A stretch of DNA of 64,000 nt from Acinetobacter bouvetii DSM 14964 = CIP 107468 (GCF_000368865.1 NZ_KB849729.1:1-64000); one strand, 5' to 3'; shown: positions 21,968 through 30,387, counted from the first letter of the stretch. Made by a program: numbers and translations. Notes: generated by a model from the sequence alone, not told the origin.

Positions 21968-22990
21968 TTATAGAGCAGCTTGATACTCTTTGGCTTCATC
22001 TTCTGCGCGGCGCATATTTTCCTTGATATTGCGGATGGCATTTTCCACATCTGCAAACGTTTTAGCATTGCCGCCGCTCAGGGCCTGACGCCATTTACGC
22101 GCGCCGGGCAGATTTTGGAATAAGCCTAAAATGTGGCGGGTAATAATGGACAGCGGTGCGCCTTCCGCCATGCGCTGCGCAATATACGGCAGCATTTGAT
22201 TGATAATGTCAAAGCGGTCAGGCGCTTCCAAATTCCACAATTGCCCTAATTCTGCCAGCAGGTAAGGATTATGATAGGCTTCACGGCCAATCATCACGCC
22301 ATCCACATGTTCCAAATGTGCTTGAGTTTCAGCGAAGGTTTTGATGCCGCCATTGATTTCGATCAGCAGGTTAGGACGCTCTTGTTTGAGGCGGTACACA
22401 TCTTCATAGCGCAAAGGGGGCACATCACGGTTTTCTTTCGGTGATAAACCCTGCAGCAGGGCAATACGGGCGTGGACAATAAAGTTGTCACAGCCTGTTT
22501 GGGCTACCGTATCGACAAAATGCAGCATTTCTTCATAAGACTGCATGTCATCAATGCCAATGCGGTGCTTTACGGTCACTGGAATATCGACTGCATTGTG
22601 CATTTCAGCAATACATTCAGCGACGAGATCAGGTTCGGCCATGAGGCAGGCGCCGATTTTATTATTCTGTACGCGGTCACTCGGGCAGCCGACATTTAAA
22701 TTGACTTCGTCATAGCCCCAGTCCCGAGCCATTTTTGTACATAGCGCTAGATCTTGAGGGTTAGAGCCGCCCAGCTGCAAAACAATTGGGTGTTCTTCTG
22801 TGTTGAAGTCCAAATGGCGTTTGGCATCACCATGAATAATTGCGCCAGTGGTCACCATCTCTGTGTATAGGATGACATTGGGGTTAAACAGGCGCGCAAA
22901 AAAACGGTAATCCTTGGTGGTCCAATCCATCATCGGTGCAACACTGATTCGCGGAGATTGAGTGTTTTCAATGTTTTTGTTAATAGTCAT
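21968..22990 (-). CDS. dusA: tRNA-dihydrouridine synthase A, island-derived 5' end
   Basis: A 340-residue FMN enzyme that reduces U20/U20a in tRNA. Motifs: SVAPMMDWT, ELNVGCPS-like 'NLNVGCPSDRVQ' with the catalytic Cys, HARIAL and 'EINGGIKT'. The first 12 residues and the upstream region come from the inserted element: the crossover repeat covers the codons for PMMDWT. The displaced native start survives at 48763-48849 in the same codon register. The enzyme therefore looks intact but is a chimera with a new promoter. Confidence 0.96.
   Translation of the reverse strand: MTINKNIENTQSPRISVAPMMDWTTKDYRFFARLFNPNVILYTEMVTTGAIIHGDAKRHLDFNTEEHPIVLQLGGSNPQDLALCTKMARDWGYDEVNLNVGCPSDRVQNNKIGACLMAEPDLVAECIAEMHNAVDIPVTVKHRIGIDDMQSYEEMLHFVDTVAQTGCDNFIVHARIALLQGLSPKENRDVPPLRYEDVYRLKQERPNLLIEINGGIKTFAETQAHLEHVDGVMIGREAYHNPYLLAELGQLWNLEAPDRFDIINQMLPYIAQRMAEGAPLSIITRHILGLFQNLPGARKWRQALSGGNAKTFADVENAIRNIKENMRRAEDEAKEYQAAL
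22920..22943. repeat. attL-type direct repeat in dusA
   Basis: GTCCAATCCATCATCGG (17 bp) followed after one mismatch by GCAACA. The same block occurs at 48779-48802. It encodes the invariant PMMDWT motif of DusA and marks the left end of the island. Confidence 0.92.
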
Positions 22991-23072
22991 TAAAAATCAT
23001 ACCTTTAATCTATACTTCTCAACCTGCGAGAATCTGTTTTAACCTGTGTTTAGGTGGGTTAATCGGTTTGCA

Positions 23073-23121
23073 TTTACACCAAGTTTTACACCATAATCAA
23101 AAAAACAGGTTGTGGTGTAAA
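23073..23121. promoter_or_regulatory. Candidate integrase arm-type sites, left
   Basis: TTTACACCA occurs at 23073-23081 and 23085-23093, and inverted (TGGTGTAAA) at 23113-23121 just before the integrase ATG. A matching pair lies at the right end (48703-48722). Repeats at both ends suggest integrase or excisionase arm sites, with the third able to couple binding to int expression. Confidence 0.55.
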
Positions 23122-23123
23122 TT

Positions 23124-24272
23124 ATGGGGTCAATTACAGCAAGGAAAGGTGCAGATGGTAAAGTTAACTATCGTGCTGCGATTCGAATCAATCGAAAGGG
23201 CTTTCCTACTTTTTCTGAAAGTAAAACATTTCACTCAAAGAAGTTGGCTGAAAACTGGGTTAAGAAACGAGAAGTCGAAATTCAAGAAAATCCTGATATT
23301 TTGCTTGGCAAAGAAAAACTGATTGATCTGACCTTATCAGATGCCATAGATAAATATTTGGATGAAGTCGGGAGCGAGTACGGAAGGACGAAACGCTATT
23401 CTCTGCTCTTAATTAAGAAGCTACCAATTGCGCGCAATATTATCACAAAATTAAAATCAGTACATTTGGCCGAGCATGTTGCTTTAAGGAAGGGAGGAGT
23501 CTCTCATCTCGAACTTGAGCCTATTGCGACTAGTACGCAGCAACATGAGCTTTTACATATCCGTGGTGTGCTTTCTCATGCTGCTGTTATGTGGGAAATG
23601 GATATTGATTTAAATGGTTTCGATAAGGCTACAGCGCAGTTAAGAAAAACACGTCAAATATCTTCCAGTCAAAAAAGAGACCGACTTCCTTCAACGGATG
23701 AACTGATTGCATTGACGAAGTATTTTACAGAGCGATGGAAGCTAAACCGTTATGGTTCAAAGTATCCAATGCATTTGATTATGTGGTTTGCAATTTTTTC
23801 ATGCAGACGTGAAGCCGAATTAACACGATTATATCTTCGAGATTATGATTCACATCACTCTACATGGAAAGTACATGATCTAAAGAATCCAAATGGCTCG
23901 AAAGGCAATCACAAGTCATTTGATGTCCTTGATCCTTGTAAGGAAATGATTAAAAGATTAAAGCAGTTAGAAGTTCGTGAACGAATGTTGAAGCTTGGGC
24001 ATGATGAAAATTTACTGCTGCCATTGAATCCTAAAAGCTTAGGCAAAGAGTTCAGAGAAGCTTGTAAAATGTTGGGTATTGATGATCTACGTTTTCATGA
24101 CTTGAGACATGAGGGGTGTACTAGACTAGCTGAACAGAGTTTTACTATTCCTGAAATTCAGAAAGTAAGTCTGCATGATTCTTGGAGCAGTTTGCAGCGC
24201 TACGTATCAGTGAAAGCAAGAAGGAATACTATGCAATTGGAGGAGGTGCTACGTCTCATCGATGAAACGTAG
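23124..24272 (+). CDS. int: Tyrosine recombinase, dusA-site integrase
   Basis: A 382-residue integrase. It has an N-terminal arm-binding-like domain (MGSITARKG...), a core-binding helix region (about 65-170) and a catalytic domain. The catalytic set is Arg in SCRREAEL, Lys/His in the beta-hairpin region, HDLRHEG (H-x2-R) and the nucleophile Tyr in LQRYVSV. It sits beside the attL in dusA, facing away from dusA. Its 3' end overlaps the convergent PrtN-like gene by 17 nt. Confidence 0.95.
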   Translation: MGSITARKGADGKVNYRAAIRINRKGFPTFSESKTFHSKKLAENWVKKREVEIQENPDILLGKEKLIDLTLSDAIDKYLDEVGSEYGRTKRYSLLLIKKLPIARNIITKLKSVHLAEHVALRKGGVSHLELEPIATSTQQHELLHIRGVLSHAAVMWEMDIDLNGFDKATAQLRKTRQISSSQKRDRLPSTDELIALTKYFTERWKLNRYGSKYPMHLIMWFAIFSCRREAELTRLYLRDYDSHHSTWKVHDLKNPNGSKGNHKSFDVLDPCKEMIKRLKQLEVRERMLKLGHDENLLLPLNPKSLGKEFREACKMLGIDDLRFHDLRHEGCTRLAEQSFTIPEIQKVSLHDSWSSLQRYVSVKARRNTMQLEEVLRLIDET

Positions 24273-24528
24273 CATAGTCTTTGGCTGCTTTTGTGTATTC
24301 AGTATCTAAAACATCAGCTAGGTCTTTCACGTGTACTAAAAAAGGTGCACGTTTACTTTGATCTAATTTAAATACAGAGAAAGGAAACTCCTGGCTATTT
24401 GCCTTTCTTAATGCCTCAGCTTTACTAAGATGAGGAAAATAGTCGGACACTATTGTCATTAGTTCTACAGTCATAGAGCGATATTTCATAAAAAGGTAAT
24501 CATTCGTATTCAATTGAAATGTTCCCAT
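24256..24528 (-). CDS. PrtN-like (pyocin activator) regulator
   Basis: A 90-residue protein resembling the pyocin activator PrtN family: NTNDYLFMKY start, a DYFPHLSKAEALRKA helix, and a C-terminal 'VHVKDLADVLD' block. In pseudomonads PrtN activates pyocin genes after DNA damage. In integrative elements such genes often sit next to the integrase and may control it or excision. It overlaps the int 3' end convergently, so each transcript is antisense to the other's end. Confidence 0.78.
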   Translation of the reverse strand: MGTFQLNTNDYLFMKYRSMTVELMTIVSDYFPHLSKAEALRKANSQEFPFSVFKLDQSKRAPFLVHVKDLADVLDTEYTKAAKDYATFHR

Positions 24529-24820
24529 TGGTTAACTCATTTACGATAGTAAAATTTAATTTAATTAGAAAAATTTTATCTTTCTAATTATCTCTTTTTA
24601 ATTCGAAGGATAGCCCGAGTTATCACGTGCAGTTTAGATATAGGTTAAATTTTGAAGTAGTCATAATTGTTTTCCACTGTGATTTAGAGATTCAAAGTAG
24701 GTCTTTTCCTACCGGCGATGAATATATGTTAGAGAAGAATGTACTGAGTAAAAATAATGCTAGAGGTGTATATAAACATAGTGCTAGAATGTTTTTTAAC
24801 TCATTGATAAGAAATGATTT

Positions 24821-25648
24821 GTGAAGAAAATTAAGCGTGCTGACTACGAAGAGCTTCTAACTGAATTGTTGAATTGTTTTACTTATTTGATTTCTTCGCA
24901 GCTTGGCATATCAGTGGATAACTTGAAAATTCCTGATGATGAGACTAGCTACTCGATGTTAAATGATTTTAAGGATAAGAAAATACATGGATTTCATATC
25001 CTTCCACTGTATGATCTAACGCAAAGTATTCAAACATATCTGACTATTTTTGATAATTTAGATCAGAAGTTTCATAATGATATTTATCGAGATGCCTTAT
25101 ATTCATATATCAAGGAAGGTTATCCAATATATGGTTTTGATAATAAAAAGCTTAGAAATAGAATTAATGGATTGTTAAATGTTAGAAAAAGATATGAAGA
25201 AAACCTTTATAAGAAAAGAGAGGTTTTATATCGGGTACTGAGAGAAGAAGCTTCTTTGAATGGTAAATGGGAAAGCATTAATCAAGCAGTAAGAGAAGCT
25301 TACCCAAAGATTACTTATGAGTTTGAATTGTTTAATAAAGAGTGGATTAGGAATGAAATGATAAAGTTATTAAGTCAGATTGAAGAAAATACGCTATCTT
25401 TGATTAAAAATAAAAATAAAATTTATAATGAGGAGTATACATCTTTTCAGAATAGATCTTTTGAAAATAAAATTAATGACTTAAGAAAAAGATATAAAAA
25501 GTTAGAAAGAGCATTAAATGAAGAAAATAGTAGCGATGTTTTGGGTAAAACTTTAGCTTTTCATTCAGACTATCAGGAGGAATCTATAATAAATCATTTG
25601 AGAAGTTGTCCTGAATTAATTTCAGAAATAATTGGTGATTGTCAATAG
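24821..25648 (+). CDS. Hypothetical AT-rich island protein
   Basis: 275 residues starting with GTG. It is Lys/Glu/Asn-rich and predicted mostly helical, with a heptad-like charged stretch at about 125-240. No signal peptide or membrane segment. I recognise no family. It precedes the Gp2-like gene by 86 bp on the same strand and could be co-transcribed or form its own unit. The codon use is strongly AT-biased compared with the core genes. Confidence 0.7.
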   Translation: MKKIKRADYEELLTELLNCFTYLISSQLGISVDNLKIPDDETSYSMLNDFKDKKIHGFHILPLYDLTQSIQTYLTIFDNLDQKFHNDIYRDALYSYIKEGYPIYGFDNKKLRNRINGLLNVRKRYEENLYKKREVLYRVLREEASLNGKWESINQAVREAYPKITYEFELFNKEWIRNEMIKLLSQIEENTLSLIKNKNKIYNEEYTSFQNRSFENKINDLRKRYKKLERALNEENSSDVLGKTLAFHSDYQEESIINHLRSCPELISEIIGDCQ

Positions 25649-25691
25649 TTTTTTTAAAAATAATGAGCTATTTTTTTTAAAAAAATCCAAA

Positions 25692-25722
25692 AACAACTAA
25701 CTTGAATGATAACAACTAACTT
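25692..25722. repeat. Direct repeats ahead of Gp2-like gene
   Basis: AACAACTAACTT occurs twice with a 19-bp period (25692-25703 and 25711-25722), followed each time by a purine and AATG. Two turns apart on one face, 12 bp before the gene start: operator- or iteron-like. Confidence 0.5.
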
Positions 25723-25734
25723 AATGTGTGAGAT

Positions 25735-26748
25735 ATGCTAATACCTTATTTTTCTAACCCAATGGCACACTATGCTTTAGGATTTCAAAGCTTTGAGACA
25801 GACTCTCTTTATGATCTGTGTGAGCAAATAGATTATAAAAGGCAGTGTCATATGCCTGAACAAAGCCATCTTGCAGAAACTATACTGAAATTAGAAAAGC
25901 ATATTTATGATTTAAGAAATATTCCTGAATTAAATGAAATTTATATTGATAATTTTGCAAGTTATATTTGTTCTGAGTGGAGGTGTTTGAAAAGAATTAT
26001 AAACCCAATTAATGATTTCTCTCCAGAATTAAATATTTTTAGAGTTGAGTTTAAACTTTTTTTAGAGGAGAAGGGACCTGAAAATAAAGTAATTCCTATT
26101 ACAAAAGATAGGTTGTATGTGTTTATAAATAGATTAGATAGAAAATTTAAAGAAGAAAAATTCTCTAAGGGGAAAAATAATTTAAGAACTAGAGTTGAAA
26201 AAAACAGAAAGTCACTTTCTAAATATACTGAATCATTACAGTATGATTACCCTAGTCTGGAAATAATTCGCTTTGAGATAGCACTGTGTCCTAGAAATGA
26301 AGATAAAATGGAAGATTTTATAAAGAGGTATATAAAAGATAAGAATGATTTTTTGTATTTTTTAACAAAACGAGAGTTTAAGAAAAATATTATAGGTTAT
26401 ATGTGGAAATTTCAACCTCAGCAGGATGATGGGCACGTAAGTTGTCACATAGTATTATTTCTAAAAAATGATGAAATGGAAAAAGGAAATAAAAAACAGG
26501 ATATAGATTATAAAATGAAAATATTAAAGTCTAGATGGAGGGAATTAACAGATGGTTATGGAAAGTTTTGGGATTGTTATTCATTTCTGAAATATAGGTG
26601 TAACTCTGTGATTTCGTCTGAGAAGAGTAATTGTGAAATTGAATATGAGCTAAAAAGAATTGTAAATTATTTTGTAAATACTGATTATTTTTTTCGCTTA
26701 AAATTAGAAAAAAAATATCGTTCTTATGGTCGTGGTGAAATTTCTTGA
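25735..26748 (+). CDS. Divergent Gp2 (YagK/YfjJ)-like protein
   Basis: 337 residues with no membrane segment. The C-terminal third parallels the clearer Gp2-like protein at 27899: IIGYMWKFQ / DDGHVSCHIVLFL / SRWRELTDGYGKFWDCYS / LKRIVNYFVNTDYFFRLK. In the partner the same places hold the GYHCHLLLVY motif, the LWLRITKDQGSYFNCH block and a YLVRP ending. The first His of the H-x-H pair reads Ser here (SCH), so a replication-initiator activity may be altered. Family call by eye only. Confidence 0.62.
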   Translation: MLIPYFSNPMAHYALGFQSFETDSLYDLCEQIDYKRQCHMPEQSHLAETILKLEKHIYDLRNIPELNEIYIDNFASYICSEWRCLKRIINPINDFSPELNIFRVEFKLFLEEKGPENKVIPITKDRLYVFINRLDRKFKEEKFSKGKNNLRTRVEKNRKSLSKYTESLQYDYPSLEIIRFEIALCPRNEDKMEDFIKRYIKDKNDFLYFLTKREFKKNIIGYMWKFQPQQDDGHVSCHIVLFLKNDEMEKGNKKQDIDYKMKILKSRWRELTDGYGKFWDCYSFLKYRCNSVISSEKSNCEIEYELKRIVNYFVNTDYFFRLKLEKKYRSYGRGEIS

Positions 26749-26938
26749 TCTGTATGTTGGATAATTATTGTCTCTTAATTTTTTGTTGATTTAATTAAAA
26801 TAAATACAGTATGATTTGTTCTGGTTGATATTGATGTTTTTTTGTTGGGTTATTAATAATTCATATTTATTAATTTCTAGCTGGTAATTAATTACATGAG
26901 AGTACTTTGTATAGTTTAAACTACCAAAAGGAAATCTC

Positions 26939-27037
26939 ATGAGTAATGCTTTAAATGAATCAAAGGTCTTGATAAATATAGAACATTTTATTGAAGATGT
27001 TAGTGCCAGAAAAGGCACCACCAAATCCCAATGTTAG
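26939..27037 (+). pseudogene. Truncated Gp2-like 5' remnant
   Basis: A 32-codon frame beginning MSNALNESKVLINIEHFIED, close to the start of the 27899 protein (MNNILNESKVLIEIENFVEE), then diverging at VSARKGTTKSQC and stopping. It has a good AAGGAAA ribosome site. In another frame, the sequence after the join reads PEKAPPNPNVRILEMLKR-stop, which looks like the tail of a different protein. A deletion probably joined two genes out of frame. Confidence 0.72.
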
Positions 27038-27080
27038 AATTTTAGAAATGCTAAAGCGTTAGCAAAGGAATATTTTAAAT

Positions 27081-27350
27081 ATGAGTAAACAATTTCAGCG
27101 AGATTTTGGAGTTTATTGCTGTCCACATATTTTTCATAAAGAAAAACCCGTTTTAGTCGTAGTTCGTGATGAAGATTGTGATTGGCAGTTTTTATGTGGT
27201 AATGATACTGATGATGAATGCCATTATGTTGGAGTGGGACACCTTTTAGATAGGGATACTTCTTTGGAAGCTTTGGTTAATCTTGAAAAGAATACAGGCG
27301 CAGAGCGTGATGATATTGAACAAGTTTGGAAATACTTTGATTTGGCGTAA
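27081..27350 (+). CDS. Small conserved acidic protein
   Basis: 89 residues. It has CCPHIF, a 'DWQFLCG' block and 'HYVGVGHLLDRD', with a Cys/His content that might bind metal. The pattern is familiar from a group of short uncharacterised bacterial proteins; I cannot name the family with confidence. AGGA lies upstream of the ATG. It sits between the broken and intact Gp2-like genes. Confidence 0.7.
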   Translation: MSKQFQRDFGVYCCPHIFHKEKPVLVVVRDEDCDWQFLCGNDTDDECHYVGVGHLLDRDTSLEALVNLEKNTGAERDDIEQVWKYFDLA

Positions 27351-27898
27351 GTGATATGTGTGATTTATAGAGCTCGTTGAGCTAGTACACAGCTAAAGAT
27401 TCAAAGGATCTCCAACACCCTTGTGGAGTTCGGTTCCTGCTACCTTCAAATGAATAAGTTGATTAATTTTTGAATCCTTATAATTTTTTAATTTTATATT
27501 GTTAATGTGTTAATTTTTAATTTTAGATTCAGCAACTAATTTTCTTCAAATTGTAATTGTAAATCAGCTAATCATGAATCTAAAACGACGGATAAAATAA
27601 GCTTTAATAAATAACGGTTTTTTCTGAAAAAAAAGTTTGAAGATTTAATGTGTGACAGCATATGCGCTATTTAATCTAGGTTTTTGTTTTTTAAAAAAAA
27701 GGAGGTTATTAATTTTATTAATACAGAACACGTCACTAGATATTTAATTAGTCTTTTAGATACTTCTATTATAAATAAGTATTTTTTTAAGTATGTTTCA
27801 GCAAAATCTGAAATTGTGTAATTGCTCTTTTTATCAGTATAAGTAAATAATTACACCAATACCATTCCTATGTATTAGAAATTAAGTAGGAATGGAAA
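27351..27898. other. 548-bp AT-rich non-coding region with hairpins
   Basis: No plausible gene. Two hairpins lie near its left end: AGCTC-GTT-GAGCT (27371-27383) and CTCCAACA...TGTGGAG with one bulge (27410-27428). Neither is followed by a T-run. The rest is very AT-rich up to a dyad at 27862-27895. Its place before a Gp2-type gene makes it a candidate replication origin or RNA; this is inference. Confidence 0.5.
27862..27895 (+). promoter_or_regulatory. Dyad sequestering the gp2-like ribosome site
   Basis: CCATTCCTA (27862-27870) is a perfect inverted repeat of TAGGAATGG (27887-27895), a 9-bp stem with a 16-nt loop. The right arm contains AGGA, the likely Shine-Dalgarno of the gene that begins at 27899. 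As RNA it would hide the ribosome site; as DNA it could be an operator. Confidence 0.6.
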
Positions 27899-28768
27899 AT
27901 GAATAATATCTTGAATGAGTCTAAAGTACTTATTGAAATTGAAAACTTTGTTGAAGAGATTGCTCTTGCAACAAAACAGCCGCGTAACTTTTACCACACC
28001 CTCACGGATCTTCTAATTCAATTTGATCAAATATATTCAGTTGATTTTGATTACTCTGCTTCGATTGGCGTTTTTATTGTGCTCGAACTAGATTTTGAAG
28101 CATACCTGAATGATTACGATGAGCTGTTTTATCAATTAAAGCAAAGCTCATTTAAACAATTGCAGCGCGATTTTAAAAGGTACTACCAAAGACAAAAGCG
28201 TCAGCTAAGAGATCATCGTTATAGTGAGTCTAAAAATACTGAGCAACTAGTGAAGCGAATGCAGCGTATCAGTGAAAGATATGCACGTATTTTGGTCGTT
28301 CGAGTTGATTTGGCTTACCCATTAAATTTTCAGGATCGAGTTAATATTCAAACATTCAATGATGATATGAGGGTGTTAAGAAGGCGCCTTCAGAATCAAG
28401 ATACAATTTTCAAAGGTTTGATTGAATATGCATGGGCATTAGAACAGGGAGAAGAGAAGGGCTATCACTGTCATTTGCTGTTGGTTTATAAGGGCAGTGA
28501 ACGTCGTAATGCTTATTGGCTGGCGAATCAGGTCGGCAAGTTGTGGTTAAGGATTACAAAAGATCAAGGCAGTTATTTTAATTGTCATGGCACTGCTTAT
28601 CTCAAACAGTTCTCTGATCGCAAGCGTCTAGGCATTGGGATGATTCACCGTAACAATCCAGATGAGGTGAAGAATATGCTGGATACAGTGGCTTATCTGG
28701 TACGCCCTGAGAAGAAAGCACAGCATCTGAGAGTGAAAACTAAAAAATGCATGCGGACTTTCGGCTAA
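27899..28768 (+). CDS. Inovirus-type Gp2 / YagK-YfjJ domain protein
   Basis: 289 residues. The C-terminal half shows the YagK_YfjJ_C pattern: RILVVRVDLAY, 'EKGYHCHLLLVYKGSERR' with an H-x-H pair, 'GKLWLRITKDQGSYFNCH' and an ending 'VAYLVRPEKKAQ'. Related Gp2 proteins of filamentous phages start rolling-circle replication; chromosomal copies are unstudied. An upstream dyad covers its ribosome site, and a terminator follows at 28823. It has a divergent full-length relative and a truncated copy upstream. Confidence 0.83.
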   Translation: MNNILNESKVLIEIENFVEEIALATKQPRNFYHTLTDLLIQFDQIYSVDFDYSASIGVFIVLELDFEAYLNDYDELFYQLKQSSFKQLQRDFKRYYQRQKRQLRDHRYSESKNTEQLVKRMQRISERYARILVVRVDLAYPLNFQDRVNIQTFNDDMRVLRRRLQNQDTIFKGLIEYAWALEQGEEKGYHCHLLLVYKGSERRNAYWLANQVGKLWLRITKDQGSYFNCHGTAYLKQFSDRKRLGIGMIHRNNPDEVKNMLDTVAYLVRPEKKAQHLRVKTKKCMRTFG

Positions 28769-28822
28769 TAGAAAATAATATAGGCATACATCATCCACAT
28801 GAAAATCACTGTCGAGTGGTCA

Positions 28823-28862
28823 GATTGAAGGGCTTATGCAAATAGGCCCTTTTTTTATTTTT
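28823..28862 (+). terminator. Terminator after gp2-like gene
   Basis: AGGGC-TTAT and ATAG-GCCCT can pair across a short loop with small mismatches, followed by TTTTTTTATTTTT. Confidence 0.8.
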
Positions 28863-28879
28863 CATTGGAGGTGTCAACT

Positions 28880-29182
28880 ATGTTAACGCATTGCCCATAT
28901 TGTCAGTCTACTCACATTCATCGTGTCTTTGTTTCACATTCTAAACCGTCTGAATCTAGCCCGCACAGAGTATCCTTATTGAGTTCTCATGCGGGATTCG
29001 GTGGAATGGTCATAAAGCAGCTGTTCAAGGGCTGGCCTTTATCACCTTGGATCACGGGGCTGGCTGAGGCGCTGCTTAAAAGTGTTTATCTGTATTGGAT
29101 TGAAACTCGGCAAAGCCATTTTGATTCAGGGATCGCGATAGCGTTTTACTGTGAACAGTGCCAGCAGTATTTTAAGCTTTAG
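28880..29182 (+). CDS. Small zinc-ribbon protein
   Basis: 100 residues with an N-terminal CPYC and a C-terminal CEQC, together forming a likely four-Cys zinc ribbon that brackets a hydrophobic middle (about residues 60-85). The start at 28880 has GGAGGTG upstream. The function is unknown; the protein is typical of mobile elements. G+C is higher than in the genes to its left, marking a composition break. Confidence 0.75.
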   Translation: MLTHCPYCQSTHIHRVFVSHSKPSESSPHRVSLLSSHAGFGGMVIKQLFKGWPLSPWITGLAEALLKSVYLYWIETRQSHFDSGIAIAFYCEQCQQYFKL

Positions 29183-29214
29183 CCATCTGGGTTGAATGCG
29201 CTGTTGAATAGGGA

Positions 29215-29246
29215 TAAAAACCGACCCGTGGTGACCGGTTTTTTAC
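29215..29246. terminator. Terminator between convergent genes
   Basis: AAAAACCG...CGGTTTTTT hairpin with A/T-rich flanks lies between the zinc-ribbon gene and the opposing secreted protein gene. Confidence 0.78.
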
Positions 29247-29279
29247 GGTATTTGAATGATGGCTTAATCTTTGTCCGCA

Positions 29280-29696
29280 TTAGAACACATACCGTTTATT
29301 TCCTTGGATAAGCACATATTTAAAAATGTGCTCAGGCTTGCATTCACTGATTATGACATTGAAGTGGCTTTTAGCAGAAACCGTCTCACCTTCCGGTCCC
29401 CAGCTGTCAAGTTCACAGGGCTGATTCAAAGCATCGAACAATTCTATTCGATCAATCTCAATATTATGCCTCGTTGGATTTTCGATTCTCAGCAAAGAGC
29501 CGTGATCACCATACTTTTCGACACTGTAGCCTAAGCTGAAGCTAGCAGCGGGATTTTTGCAATTGGTTGAAATGGTGCGGATGCTATCGCTATTACTTTT
29601 GCAGGAATACATTTTCTGTGTGATCGGTTTGGCTTGAATATTCAACGCACAGCAAGAAAGCGTCAATAAGGCAGTCAGCAGAACTGAAGGGTGCAT
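29280..29696 (-). CDS. Secreted hypothetical protein, Cys-containing
   Basis: 138 residues with a signal peptide (hydrophobic LLTALLTLSCCALNIQA-K). The mature part has four cysteines (YSCKS, STNCK, QPCEL, SECKP) that could form two disulfides, and looks beta-rich. Last of a minus-strand run of five envelope-type genes within the island. Family not recognised. Confidence 0.72.
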   Translation of the reverse strand: MHPSVLLTALLTLSCCALNIQAKPITQKMYSCKSNSDSIRTISTNCKNPAASFSLGYSVEKYGDHGSLLRIENPTRHNIEIDRIELFDALNQPCELDSWGPEGETVSAKSHFNVIISECKPEHIFKYVLIQGNKRYVF

Positions 29697-29828
29697 GGCA
29701 TAGATCTCGATATAGAGGTTTATTATAAGAGGAGTGTTTCATAGGGATTCAGCATTGCGCGCTTAAATAATTTAAGCGCGCAATGCTTATTGAAATGAGA
29801 AGGACACCCGATTTATTTTTTTGATGCT

Positions 29829-30359
29829 TTATTTGCAGCCTTGATTGGATGCTGCAGCATCTTGGGTAAATGAAAAGCCATTGATCGGCATGCTGGAAAT
29901 CGTTTTGACATCATATGCATCAGCAGTGGTTTCAAGAACGATATTCAGTTTATTTTTCACAGCGGTCTTCGGCGTCATGGTATAGGTTGAGCCTTGCCGG
30001 CCTTCATCAAAGTTAAAGCAGGCGTGCTTAAATTTTCCCGTTGCGGTTCTGATGGTGTCTTTGCCTAGAGTAATGGTTTTTCCTTCAATATTTATCACGT
30101 GCTTACTCGGCGCATTATTGAGCTGATTGACGCTGAACTGAGTTAAGCCCTTAGGGCTGTAATTGGCGTAGATGCTCAAGTTGCCCACGGTCCAATTGCT
30201 GAACTGAGCTGTTCCTGATTCAGGCTTGCCAAATTTCTGAATCAGCGTCGAGCGGCTGTCATTCATGGTGACGGTTTTTCCATTAATGATCATGTGATCA
30301 GCAGCAAAAACAGAAGTTGTAAAAGTTGCCAGTAGTATAGCGATGATATGTTTATTCAT
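29829..30359 (-). CDS. Secreted hypothetical protein
   Basis: 176 residues with a signal peptide ending SVFA-AD. The mature protein holds a repeated idea: MIINGKTVTMNDSRSTLIQKFGKP near the start and VINIEGKTITLGKDT around residue 88, each a beta-hairpin followed by a helix-like segment. That recalls SmpA/BamE-like small folds. Two cysteines are near the middle and end (HACFNF, GCK). Function unknown. Confidence 0.72.
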   Translation of the reverse strand: MNKHIIAILLATFTTSVFAADHMIINGKTVTMNDSRSTLIQKFGKPESGTAQFSNWTVGNLSIYANYSPKGLTQFSVNQLNNAPSKHVINIEGKTITLGKDTIRTATGKFKHACFNFDEGRQGSTYTMTPKTAVKNKLNIVLETTADAYDVKTISSMPINGFSFTQDAAASNQGCK

Positions 30360-30387
30360 GATGTTTCCTTATTTTAAAGTCATTTCA

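Noticed and set aside
24627-24824. 65-codon frame before the 24821 gene
   Set aside because: No ribosome site, no recognisable composition, and a 4-nt overlap with the next gene is the only support. Left out as too weak.
27401-27450. tRNA-like 3' half (GAGTTCGGTTCCTGCTACC)
   Set aside because: It resembles a T-arm at first sight, but no acceptor or anticodon arm can be completed.
29271-29534. 87-codon plus-strand frame
   Set aside because: Opposite the secreted protein at 29280-29696, which has a good signal peptide and cysteines.
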